Part shown: positions 7,677 to 14,558 of the stretch, one piece after another
Layout of the letters: each line of letters begins with the position of its first letter
Position numbering within the stretch: position 1 is the first letter of the stretch
Assembly (NCBI RefSeq): GCF_017876115.1
Contig: NZ_JAGINO010000023.1
Location: 62,001 to 126,000, forward strand
Length of the DNA stretch: 64,000 bases
DNA from: Azospirillum picis
GTDB taxonomy: Bacteria; Pseudomonadota; Alphaproteobacteria; Azospirillales; Azospirillaceae
Direction: 5' to 3'
The notes under the pieces: generated by a model
Told to the model about the DNA's origin: nothing
Seen by the model: only the letters and a program-made list of their open reading frames with translations
Database searches by the model: none
Position numbers and translations under genes: made by a program

Positions 7677-8615
7677 ATGCGACTCGGAATCGACCTGGGC
7701 GGCACCAAGATCGCCGCCGTCGCCCTCGATGAGGACGGAACGGAGCGGGCACGCCACCGCCGCCAGACCCCGCGCGGCTACGACGAGACGATGGCGGCCC
7801 TGGCCAGGGCGGTCGAGGATTTGCTCGGCGGGCTCGGCGAACACCGGCGGGCCGGCGGGAACGGTCCGGTCGGCATCAGCCTTCCCGGCGTGGTCGATGC
7901 GGCGGCCGGGCGCGTGCGGGCGGTGAACCTGCCCTGGCTCGACGGCCGTCCCTTCGCGGAGGACGCCGCGCGGACGCTCGGCCGGCCGGTGCGCATCGCC
8001 AACGACGCCAACTGCTTCACCCTGTCGGAGGCGGCGGACGGCGCCGCGGCCGGAGCACGGGTGGCGTTCGGGATCATCCTCGGCACCGGGGTGGGCGGCG
8101 GGATCGTGGCCGACGGCCGGATCCTGCCGGGAGCCAACGGTCTGGCCGGCGAATGGGGACACGCTCCCCTGCCCTGGCGCGATGCGGAGGACGGCCCCGC
8201 GGTTGCCTGCGGCTGCGGCCGGACCGGATGCCTGGAAACGGTGCTGTGCGGCGCCGGGCTGACCCGCCTGCACCGCCACCGCACCGGCGACGACCTCGAC
8301 CCGCCGGAGATCGCCGCACGGGCGGCGGCCGGCGACTCCGCGGCGGCCGGGACCCTTGACCGCCACGCCGACGCCCTCGCCCGCGCGCTCGCGCCGGTGC
8401 TGAACCTGCTGGATCCGGATGTCGTCGTCGTCGGAGGCGGCCTGTCCGCCCTGCCCGGCCTGTGCGAGGCGGTTACCGCCCGCTGGGGCGGCTGGAGCCT
8501 GGCCGCCCAACCACGCACCAGGATGGCCGTCGCCCGCCACGGCGGCGAGAGCGGCATGCGTGGCGCTGCGCGCCTCTGGGGCCGGGAAGATGCCGGCACC
8601 GCAAGCCGGGCCTGA
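7677..8615 (+). CDS. ROK family sugar kinase
   Basis: A 312-residue cytoplasmic kinase of the ROK family, phosphorylating a hexose such as fructose, glucose, mannose or N-acetylglucosamine; the exact sugar is not decided. Visible: the ATP phosphate motif LGIDLGGTKIAAVAL at the N-terminus, RIANDANCF with the catalytic Asp region, GIILGTGVGGGIV, the sugar-binding EWGH, and the ROK zinc site CGCGRTGCLE. All key residues are present and the length is standard, so it should be active. It begins with ATG close to the divergent start of the ankyrin gene and is followed by an unrelated small gene. Glucokinase-like and NagK/Mak-like alternatives remain open. Confidence 0.9.
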   Translation: MRLGIDLGGTKIAAVALDEDGTERARHRRQTPRGYDETMAALARAVEDLLGGLGEHRRAGGNGPVGISLPGVVDAAAGRVRAVNLPWLDGRPFAEDAARTLGRPVRIANDANCFTLSEAADGAAAGARVAFGIILGTGVGGGIVADGRILPGANGLAGEWGHAPLPWRDAEDGPAVACGCGRTGCLETVLCGAGLTRLHRHRTGDDLDPPEIAARAAAGDSAAAGTLDRHADALARALAPVLNLLDPDVVVVGGGLSALPGLCEAVTARWGGWSLAAQPRTRMAVARHGGESGMRGAARLWGREDAGTASRA

Positions 8616-8697
8616 CCGCGACCGGGGGCGCTGCCGACGGCCGCGGGATGGCACGGGACTTGCCCCTCGACAGGCCAGACCGAACGAGGGTACGCCC

Positions 8698-9009
8698 ATG
8701 ATGCGGAAGAAGTTGGGGACGCGGGTCAGCAGCAGCGGCGTTCATTTGCATTTTGCAAACCGAAACGCGACACGAACCAGAAATGCGGCGGGCCGTTTGC
8801 AATTTGCAAACGACCATCGTACCGGCCGCCGCCTGGAGCATGTCTGCGCCCATTTGCAGGACGCCGCGGTAGAGCTGGAAACCGTGCTGTCCCAGTTGCC
8901 GGGAGGCGAGCAGGCCGATCTCCATGAAGCCATCGGCTCGATCATGGAGACCCTTCAGCTAATCGCCTCCGCCCATGCGCGGCTCGAAACACCGATGGCC
9001 GCGGACTGA
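8698..9009 (+). CDS. hypothetical small protein, 103 residues
   Basis: I do not recognise this protein. The N-terminal half is basic (MMRKKLGTRVSSSG) and carries two similar segments, HLHFANR and RLQFAND, 17 residues apart. The C-terminal half is predicted helical (a stretch through DAAVELETVLSQLPGGEQADL and AIGSIMETLQLIASAHARLE). The nucleotide sequence encoding the two segments is unusually AT-rich for this genome and forms the TTTGCAA dyads listed separately. Start: ATGATG with GAGGGTACGCCC upstream, a good Shine-Dalgarno (GAGG). It could be a real gene with protein-level repeats, or the 5' part could be regulatory DNA in which the frame happens to be open. It follows the ROK kinase by 82 bases. 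Confidence 0.55.
   Translation: MMRKKLGTRVSSSGVHLHFANRNATRTRNAAGRLQFANDHRTGRRLEHVCAHLQDAAVELETVLSQLPGGEQADLHEAIGSIMETLQLIASAHARLETPMAAD
8745..8811. promoter_or_regulatory. two TTTGCAA dyads spaced 51 bp, possible operators
   Basis: TTTGCA-TTT-TGCAAA (8745-8759) and GTTTGCAA-T-TTGCAAAC (8795-8811) have centres exactly 51 bp apart, about five helical turns. A further half-site TTTGCA is at 8853-8858. Motifs of this kind are bound by ScfR-family regulators of short-chain acyl-CoA metabolism (PccR, RamB), recalled from the literature. They lie inside the reading frame of the small gene, which argues against a simple promoter role. Confidence 0.4.
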
Positions 9010-9094
9010 CCGCAGACCGCGCGCGGCGCTCGTCTCCCGCGGCCCAGCGGCAGGCCGAACGGCAGGAAGCCTGCGCAAAGAAACCTGCGCAAAG

Positions 9095-9121
9095 AAAAAG
9101 GCGACCTGTAGAGGCCGCCTT
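9095..9121 (-). terminator. intrinsic terminator after the micropeptide gene
   Basis: On the minus strand AAGGCGGCC-TCTACA-GGTCGCCTT forms a 9-bp stem (one G-U pair), followed directly by a run of five T. It lies 100 bases beyond the stop of the 20-residue peptide. The T-run is part of a tandem 14-mer repeat, CCTGCGCAAAGAAA at 9070-9083 and 9084-9097 (plus strand). Confidence 0.75.
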
Positions 9122-9223
9122 CCCGGTTCGCCGGTCCCCCGTCGACGGTGTGCCGGCCTCCCGCCGGCCACGTCGGGTGCGGTCGGCGACAGGCACGGTT
9201 GCGTGCGACAGGCCCGTGACCGA

Positions 9224-9286
9224 TCAATCCGTGATCGTCTGCCAGAAGAAGAAGGCGACGGCGAGAACCATGATGGCGATGTCCAT
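9224..9286 (-). CDS. 20-residue hydrophobic membrane micropeptide
   Basis: The peptide MDIAIMVLAVAFFFWQTITD is almost entirely one membrane-spanning helix with a short polar C-terminus. Evidence that it is a gene: AGGAG seven bases before the ATG, an acceptable stop, and a strong minus-strand terminator 100 bases downstream, all in a stretch otherwise without genes. It is not KdpF, CydX or another micropeptide that I know by sequence, and no large membrane complex gene is next to it. The frame stays open upstream for another 80 codons, but that extension is low-complexity and lacks a Shine-Dalgarno, so I keep the short form. Function unknown; by size it might be a regulator or subunit of a membrane complex encoded elsewhere. 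Confidence 0.6.
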   Translation of the reverse strand: MDIAIMVLAVAFFFWQTITD

Positions 9287-9680
9287 GGGATTTGCTCCTG
9301 TGGATGGGCGGTGGCGGGTGTCCACGGAGTCTATACGACAGTTCCGGCGCCCGCGGCAGTGGTTCCGTTCGCCTGCGACGGTTTTTCGCGCTCCGCCCGT
9401 CATCACCGGGGTAACACTGGCGTCTCTGCTGGCTGGACGCTGCCCGGCCGGGAGCCGCCCCGATCGAAACCCCGCCGAACCCGGCGACCGCCTGAAGAAC
9501 GGCAGACCCTTATAAGTCAAAGACTTGCACAAGGGTCGCCGGGGTTGCGGCCAAGCGGCGCCTCGCGCGATCCGCCCTGGACCGGAGTCCTGTCGACCGG
9601 AAAGCCACGCCGCCGACGCATCCGGATCGCAGCGCTATGACCTTTGTCAGGGGTTGCTTTCCCCAGGGGCTTTCTGGCAG
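9287..9680. other. intergenic with nested dyad
   Basis: No gene supported. GACCCTT (9505-9511) pairs with AAGGGTC (9531-9537), and inside it AAGTC (9514-9518) pairs with GACTT (9522-9526). This nested dyad is the only clear structure. It would lie upstream of the micropeptide on the minus strand, so it may be an operator or an RNA structure. Confidence 0.3.
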
Positions 9681-9708
9681 AAAAAAGGCCGCTGAGAGCA
9701 GCGGCCTT
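9681..9708 (-). terminator. strong intrinsic terminator
   Basis: On the minus strand AAGGCCGCTG-CTCT-CAGCGGCCTT is a perfect 10-bp stem followed by TTTTTT. No protein gene ends just upstream of it on that strand, which implies an unannotated minus-strand transcript. Confidence 0.85.
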
Positions 9709-9867
9709 GAGTTTAGGGAGGAAACGCCCAAGAAGGGCGAAGCAGCAATCGCTTGCTGCACTGCAACAGTACCAGAACCAGAGGGATCCGCAACCCCCGA
9801 AACGCCGGCCTTCCCGCAAGGCCGAGGCTTTGCATCCTGCCTGTTGCGGGAGGGCCACATGCAGGCC
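9681..9867 (-). ncRNA. candidate structured small RNA
   Basis: The minus strand has four perfect hairpins in a row: GGCCTT/AAGGCC around 9804-9822; GCAGCAA-loop-TTGCTGC at 9742-9759; CGCCC-loop-GGGCG at 9725-9739; and the terminator stem at 9685-9708. A GATAAT at 9874-9879 could be the -10 and would start an RNA of about 190 bases; the 5' end is therefore a guess. It does not match 6S RNA, SRP RNA, tmRNA or RNase P as I know them. TGC-rich sequence next to the second hairpin (TGTTGCAGTGCAGCAA) resembles operators of PHB phasin regulators, so an alternative is a remnant of a phasin promoter. Confidence 0.45.
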
Positions 9868-9971
9868 CATCCCATTATCCTGCCGGAAACGGCCGACCGG
9901 TCCGGCCGTTATCCTTGTGCGGCATGCCGGTGCGCTGCCGCATCCCACGGCAACGGCGCGAGGATCGTTTC

Positions 9972-10772
9972 TTGGCTTTATCAACGCCCTCCGCTTTCGC
10001 GGAGTTCGACGCTTTCACCGCGGCGCTCGACGGCCGCCGTCCGGCGCTTTTCCTCGATTACGATGGCACGCTGGCCGCCATCGCGCCGCGCCCCGAACTG
10101 GCGGTGATGCCCGACGGTGCCCGCGCCGTGGTCCGCCGGCTGGCGGCGCTCTGTCCCGTCGCCTTCGTAAGCGGCCGCGATCTCGACGACCTGACGAGGA
10201 TGGTGGCGGTCGATGGACTGGTCTACGCCGGCAGCCACGGTTTCGACCTGCGCGGTCCAGGGCTGCGCCGACAGGTCGGGGTGGAGTATCTCGGCGACCT
10301 CGACACGGCGGAAGGGCTGCTGCGCGACCGGCTGGGTGGCTTCACCGGCGTGCTGGTCGAGCGCAAGCGCTTCGCCATCGCCGTCCACACCCGCCAAGCC
10401 GCCCCTGGCGACAAGCCGGCGGTCGCCGACGCCGTCCGCACCCTGGTCGGGGAACAGCCGCGCCTGCGCCTGACCGGCGGCAAGGAGCTGTATGAGCTTC
10501 GCCCCGACCTTCCCTGGGACAAGGGACGCGCCGTGCTCGCCCTTCTGGAAACGCTGGGGCTGCAGGGAGCCGACACCCTGCCGGTCTATCTCGGCGACGA
10601 CGAAACCGACGAGGACGCCTTCCGCGCGCTGGCGGAGCATGGTCCGTCCGGAGGCATCGGCATCCGGGTGATGGAGGAGCCGGCCCCGACCGCCGCCACC
10701 TGGAGCCTGCGCGACCCCGACGAGGCCGTGGCCTTCCTCGGGCGGCTGGCGGACTGGCTGGCCGCGGCGTGA
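9972..10772 (+). CDS. otsB: trehalose-6-phosphate phosphatase
   Basis: HAD-superfamily phosphatase that removes phosphate from trehalose 6-phosphate, the second step of the OtsA/OtsB route to trehalose, an osmoprotectant; cytoplasmic. The 266 residues show HAD motif I LFLDYDGTLA (nucleophile Asp29 and acid/base Asp31), motif II VSGRDLDDL, the cap region with GSHGFDLRGP, the Lys of motif III in PWDKGRAV, and motif IV LGDDETDEDAF. The chosen start is TTG with GAGGA eight bases upstream; an in-frame ATG at 9924 would add 16 Arg-rich residues but has no Shine-Dalgarno. No otsA is adjacent, so the synthase is elsewhere. It overlaps no other gene, and the candidate RNA lies on the opposite strand upstream. 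Confidence 0.9.
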   Translation: MALSTPSAFAEFDAFTAALDGRRPALFLDYDGTLAAIAPRPELAVMPDGARAVVRRLAALCPVAFVSGRDLDDLTRMVAVDGLVYAGSHGFDLRGPGLRRQVGVEYLGDLDTAEGLLRDRLGGFTGVLVERKRFAIAVHTRQAAPGDKPAVADAVRTLVGEQPRLRLTGGKELYELRPDLPWDKGRAVLALLETLGLQGADTLPVYLGDDETDEDAFRALAEHGPSGGIGIRVMEEPAPTAATWSLRDPDEAVAFLGRLADWLAAA

Positions 10773-10877
10773 GGCCGGCGCCGTGACCGGGCCGATTCCG
10801 CCTCTGGACCGGGCCGTTCACCAAGCTTAAACCCGGCGCCGGCTATCCTGGCCCTTCCACCATCCGGACATCGCGCC

Positions 10878-11132
10878 ATGGCCATCGGACCGGTCGCTTC
10901 CCCCACCCTGTTTCCGACCGGTGCGCCGGGCGATGCCCAGGCCAGCGCCCTGGAGGGCCTCCGGACCTCGCAGGCCCGCGCCGACGACGCCTCCGAACGG
11001 ATCGCGTCGGGTGATCTCGACCCGGCGGTGGTTCTGGACCTTTCGTCGGCGCAGGTCGGCTTCGCCGCCAACGCCAAGGTCCTCCAGGCCACGCAGGAGA
11101 ACAGCAAGCGGCTGCTCGACCTGCTGGCATGA
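10878..11132 (+). CDS. small protein resembling the C-terminal D0 helix of flagellar rod/hook proteins
   Basis: An 84-residue protein. Its last 32 residues (LDLSSAQVGFAANAKVLQAT and ENSKRLLDLLA) follow the pattern of the C-terminal domain of FlgC/FlgE/FlgG-type axial proteins (ISAQRAYQANAKVI...ML..LL). The N-terminal half, with LEGLRTSQARADDASERIAS, is also helical. Unlike real rod or hook proteins it lacks the N-terminal D0 motif and the body. No flagellar gene lies nearby. It may be a flagellar accessory or degenerate axial protein, or simply a coiled-coil protein sharing the pattern. Start ATG, no strong Shine-Dalgarno. It converges with the peptidoglycan-binding gene, with only three bases between the two stop codons. 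Confidence 0.65.
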   Translation: MAIGPVASPTLFPTGAPGDAQASALEGLRTSQARADDASERIASGDLDPAVVLDLSSAQVGFAANAKVLQATQENSKRLLDLLA

Positions 11133-11135
11133 GGC

Positions 11136-11447
11136 TCAGCGCCTGCCCGGGGCGTAGACCTTCGGCTGGCTGAAGTTCAGGTGATCGAGAAGCTGCTGGC
11201 TGACGCAGCCGTCCACCGGCAGCTTTGCCGCCTTCTGGTAGGAGCGGATGGCCGAGCGGGTCTGCGGCCCCATGCGTCCGTCGACCGATCCCGCCCTGAA
11301 GCCATGCTCGTTCAACGCCTCCTGCGTGCCGGTGACATAGGCCTGCAGCATCTCCTGCGGCAGGTTGTCGGAATCGCAGGCGGCGAAGGAGGGGGCGGCC
11401 GCCAACAGGATGGTGCCGCAAAGGACCGGAAGAAGAAGCCTGGTCAT
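11136..11447 (-). CDS. secreted peptidoglycan-binding-like domain protein
   Basis: A 103-residue exported protein. Residues 1-23 are a signal peptide (MTRLLLPVLCGTILLAAAPS, cut after SFA). The rest matches a PG_binding_1 module: VTGTQEALNEHGFRAGSVDG, RMGPQTRSAIRSYQKAAKLP, VDGCVSQQLLDHL. Such modules bind peptidoglycan; alone, without a catalytic domain, it is likely a periplasmic cell-wall binder. Two Cys (in CDSD and DGCVS) could form a disulfide. It lies downstream of prfB on the same strand but beyond prfB's terminator, so it has its own promoter. Confidence 0.82.
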   Translation of the reverse strand: MTRLLLPVLCGTILLAAAPSFAACDSDNLPQEMLQAYVTGTQEALNEHGFRAGSVDGRMGPQTRSAIRSYQKAAKLPVDGCVSQQLLDHLNFSQPKVYAPGRR

Positions 11448-11558
11448 GCGTGGGATGCTCCGGGTTGTTGGATCGCACCGCCTTAAACAGCCGCGGCGCG
11501 CGCCGCATTCCATTTCCCCGCCGATTTCGCTCCGCAGGGTCCGGGCCGTGCACAGGAC

Positions 11559-11589
11559 GAAAAAAGGGCGGCCGATCCAGGCCGCCCTT
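11559..11589 (-). terminator. intrinsic terminator of prfB
   Basis: On the minus strand AAGGGCGGCC-TGGATC-GGCCGCCCTT is a perfect 10-bp stem followed by a T-run, 18 bases after the prfB stop. Confidence 0.88.
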
Positions 11590-11606
11590 CCCCCCTGTCC
11601 GCCCGG

Positions 11607-12738
11607 TCAGCCGCCGGCGGCGTGGGCGTCGTCGCTCTGGCCCTTGATGCGCGAGGCCAGCGCCGCCTCCAGGAAGGGGTCGAGCGCCCCGTCGAGGACC
11701 GATTGGCTCTGCGACGTCTCCACCTCGGTCCGCAGGTCCTTCACCATCTGGTAGGGATGGAGGACATAGGAGCGGATCTGGTGGCCCCAGCCGATGTCGG
11801 TCTTGGTTGCCTCGAGCGCCGCGGCGGCATCCTCGCGGATCTTCAGTTCGCGCTCGTACAGGCGGGCGCGCAGCATGTCCCACGCCTTGGCGCGGTTCTT
11901 GTGCTGCGACCGCTCCTGCTGGCAGCTCACCACGATGTTCGTCGGGATGTGCGTGATGCGCACCGCCGAGTCGGTCTTGTTGATGTGCTGGCCGCCGGCG
12001 CCGGACGCGCGGTAGGTGTCGATCCGGCAGTCCTTCTCGTTGATCTCGATGTCGATCTTGTCGTCGATCACCGGGGAGATCGAGACGGCGGCGAAGCTGG
12101 TCTGGCGCCGCGCCTGGCTGTCGAACGGGCTGATGCGCACCAGCCGGTGCACGCCGGCCTCGGTCTTCAGCCAGCCATAGGCGTTGTGGCCCTTGATCTG
12201 CACGGTCGCCGACTTGATCCCGGCCTCTTCGCCCGGCGTCTCGTCCAGCCATTCCGTCTTGTAGCCGTGCTGTTCGGCCCAGCGGGTGTACATGCGCATC
12301 AGCATCAGCGCCCAGTCCTGGGCCTCCGTGCCGCCGGCGCCGGCATTCACCTCGACGAAGCAGTCGTTGGCATCCGCCTCGCCCGACAGCAGGCTCTCGA
12401 TCTGCAGCTTGTTGGCGCGGTCGCGCAGGCCGTAGAGCTGGGCCTCGGCATCGGAGACGACGGTGGCGTCGCCCTCGGCCTCGCCCATCTCGATCAGTTC
12501 GAGGCTGTCGGACAGGTCGCGCTCAAGCGCACGGTAGCCGGAAACCGAGGTCTCCAGTTGGGTGCGCTCGCGCATGATCGTCTGGGCACGCGCCGGGTCG
12601 TCCCACAGCTTGGGATCCTCGGCCAGCGCATTCAGTTCGTCGAGACGCCGCAGTGCATTGTCCCAGTCAAAGATGCCTCCTCAGCAGCGCCAGCGATTCT
12701 CTGATCTCGCCAGCAGCCGCTTCGATCTCGGCCCGCAT
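11607..12738 (-). CDS. prfB: peptide chain release factor 2, programmed +1 frameshift
   Basis: RF2 recognises UGA and UAA stop codons and triggers peptide release. The product, about 376 residues, is read in two frames: 23 codons from ATG at 12738 (preceded by AGGAGG), then CTT-TGA, where the ribosome slips +1 and continues at GAC TGG GAC. After the shift the frame runs to TGA at 11607. Visible: SPF anticodon-like tripeptide (ISPFDSQARRQTSF) that marks RF2 rather than RF1, and the GGQ catalytic motif in GAGGQHINKTDSAVRITH. Family length is normal. It is the last gene of an amidase-mrcA-prfB order that here is split by two plus-strand genes. Autoregulation: low RF2 favours slippage at the UGA. 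Confidence 0.95.
12666..12681 (-). promoter_or_regulatory. prfB: RF2 autoregulatory frameshift site
   Basis: Minus-strand AGGAGG (12681-12676), three bases (CAT), then CTTTGAC. This is the same arrangement as the Escherichia coli site: internal Shine-Dalgarno three bases before the CUU slippery codon and an in-frame UGA followed by C. Confidence 0.95.
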
Positions 12739-13098
12739 CGCGTGCCTCCTCGTCAGCCAGAGTTGAAGGGTTTGTCGGCTGCATATGTAGCGGCTCGGTC
12801 CCCGGCTTGCACCCCCTTAATGGACCGGCGCCGTCCCCGTTGACGAACGGGCGCCACCCCAGGCATCCGCCCGATATGGGAGGGCTTGCCACTTTCGGAC
12901 GAAGCGAAGCACCAGCTTGGCGTTCCTATCCGCTTCGAAGCACATCCCGCCTCATTTCAGAGTACGTCCCAGTTCCATCGGTACAATCCTACCGCGGCTG
13001 AAGGGTTTGCGTGCATTCGGGGGTATGGTCGCCGCGGCCTATCGTCCTGCTTGCGGGTCGGCCCAACCGCTCCACCCACCACCTCGCTCGGGGGAAAG
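12739..13098. other. divergent intergenic region between prfB and the acyltransferase
   Basis: No gene supported. It should hold the prfB promoter (minus) and the MBOAT promoter (plus). A plus-strand TACAAT at 12982-12987 is a fair -10, about 110 bases before the MBOAT start, but no -35 is recognisable at 16-18 bases. An open frame runs through much of the segment without any protein-like content. Confidence 0.3.
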
Positions 13099-14535
13099 AT
13101 GAGCTTCACCAGCCTGAACTTCCTGCTGTTCATCACGGTGTTCAGCGCCGGCTTCCTGGCCCTGGCGCGCACCCGTGTCTTCACACCCTTCCTGCTGGTG
13201 GCCAGCTACATCTTCTATGGATACTGGGACTACCGCTTCTGCGGCCTGCTCGCCCTCAGCACCATGATCGACTTCTATTGCGGGCTGAAGATCGCCGATT
13301 CGCCGGACCGCCGGACCAAGAAGCTCTACCTGTTCATCAGCCTGGGCGCCAACCTGGGCATGCTGTTCTTCTTCAAGTACTTCAACTTCTTCGTCGACAG
13401 CGCCGAGGTGGCCCTGGCCGGGCTGGGAATCGAGATCGGGCAGCGGACCCTGAGCATCCTGCTTCCGGTCGGCATCTCCTTCTACACCTTCCAGAATCTC
13501 AGCTACGGCATCGACCTCTACACCGGCGAGGTCAAGGAGCCGGAGCGCTCGCTGATGCGCTACGCGACCTTCGTCGCCTTCTTCCCGCAGTTGGTGGCCG
13601 GGCCGATCGTGCGTGCGCGCGACCTGCTGCCGCAGATCCAGCAGGGGCCGCGCGACATCCCGTTTCCGGAGCGGTTCGCCGGGCTGGAGAAGGTGATCTG
13701 GGGCTATTTCCTCAAGATCGGCCTCGCCGACAACGCCGCCGTGGTGGTCGACGCCCGCTTCCACCAGCCGGAGTTCTTCAACGCGCTGCAGCACGTCATC
13801 GGCCTGGTCTGCTTCTCGCTGCAGATCTACGGCGACTTCGCCGGCTATTCGCTGATCGCCATCGGTCTGGCCCAGATCTTCGGCTACAAGATGTGCGACA
13901 ACTTCGCCCGCCCCTATTTCGCCACCGGCATGCGCGATTTCTGGCGGCGCTGGCACATCTCGCTGTCGACCTGGTTCCGCGACTACCTCTATGTGCCGAT
14001 GGGCGGCAGCCGGACGCGCTGGCTGCGCATCCGCAACGTCGTCATCACCATGCTGGTCTCCGGCCTGTGGCACGGCGCCAACTGGACCTTCGTGGTGTGG
14101 GGCGCCCTGCACGGCGGGCTGATGCTGGCCGAGGACGGCATCCGCCGGCTGGCCGCGGTCAGCCCGGTGAAGCTCAGCGGGCCGGCGCTGGCGGCGGGAC
14201 GGCTGGTGATGGTCGGCCTTGTCTTCATTGTGGTGACGCTGACCTGGCTGCCCTTCCGCGCCGACAACCTGCACACCGTCCACACCATCCTGTCCATCAT
14301 CGCCGCCGGCGATTTCGGACTGTCGCAGGGCAACCAGCAGGCCAGTTCGCTGCTGCGCGTCGCCATCACCGGGCTGATCGTGCTGATGGTCGACGCGCTG
14401 ATCGAGCGCGGCGGCGCCAGGCGCTATGCCGGGGTCAACGTCGTTGCGCGGTCGATGGCCTGCTCGGCGCTGATCCTGGTGATGCTGCTGTTCGGCAGCT
14501 TCGCCAACCACGCCTTCATCTACTTCCAGTTCTGA
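13099..14535 (+). CDS. MBOAT family O-acyltransferase, AlgI-like
   Basis: Polytopic inner-membrane O-acyltransferase of 478 residues. AlgI/PatA/DltB-type enzymes move an acyl group, usually acetyl, across the membrane for transfer to an exopolysaccharide or wall polymer. Around ten hydrophobic segments are visible, beginning FLLFITVFSAGFLALARTRV. The family signatures are RRWHISLSTWFRDYLYVPMG and SGLWHGANWTFVVWGALHGG, the latter with the invariant catalytic His. GGGGAAAG precedes the ATG. The next gene is its SGNH-type partner, 23 bases downstream, as in alginate and other acetylation pairs. The polymer modified is not known: no polysaccharide synthase lies nearby. The pair lies on the plus strand between mrcA and prfB, which suggests it was inserted there. 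Confidence 0.9.
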   Translation: MSFTSLNFLLFITVFSAGFLALARTRVFTPFLLVASYIFYGYWDYRFCGLLALSTMIDFYCGLKIADSPDRRTKKLYLFISLGANLGMLFFFKYFNFFVDSAEVALAGLGIEIGQRTLSILLPVGISFYTFQNLSYGIDLYTGEVKEPERSLMRYATFVAFFPQLVAGPIVRARDLLPQIQQGPRDIPFPERFAGLEKVIWGYFLKIGLADNAAVVVDARFHQPEFFNALQHVIGLVCFSLQIYGDFAGYSLIAIGLAQIFGYKMCDNFARPYFATGMRDFWRRWHISLSTWFRDYLYVPMGGSRTRWLRIRNVVITMLVSGLWHGANWTFVVWGALHGGLMLAEDGIRRLAAVSPVKLSGPALAAGRLVMVGLVFIVVTLTWLPFRADNLHTVHTILSIIAAGDFGLSQGNQQASSLLRVAITGLIVLMVDALIERGGARRYAGVNVVARSMACSALILVMLLFGSFANHAFIYFQF

Positions 14536-14558
14536 TCCCGACCGGACGGAGAGCATCC

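Noticed and set aside
9224..9532. 102-codon minus-strand extension of the micropeptide
   Set aside because: The extra 82 residues are low-complexity Arg/Gly/Pro without ribosome-binding site, whereas the internal ATG has AGGAG at ideal spacing.
13039..14556. Minus-strand open frame opposite the MBOAT gene
   Set aside because: Composition is Gln/Asp/His/Arg-rich antisense translation; the plus strand has transmembrane helices and MBOAT motifs.
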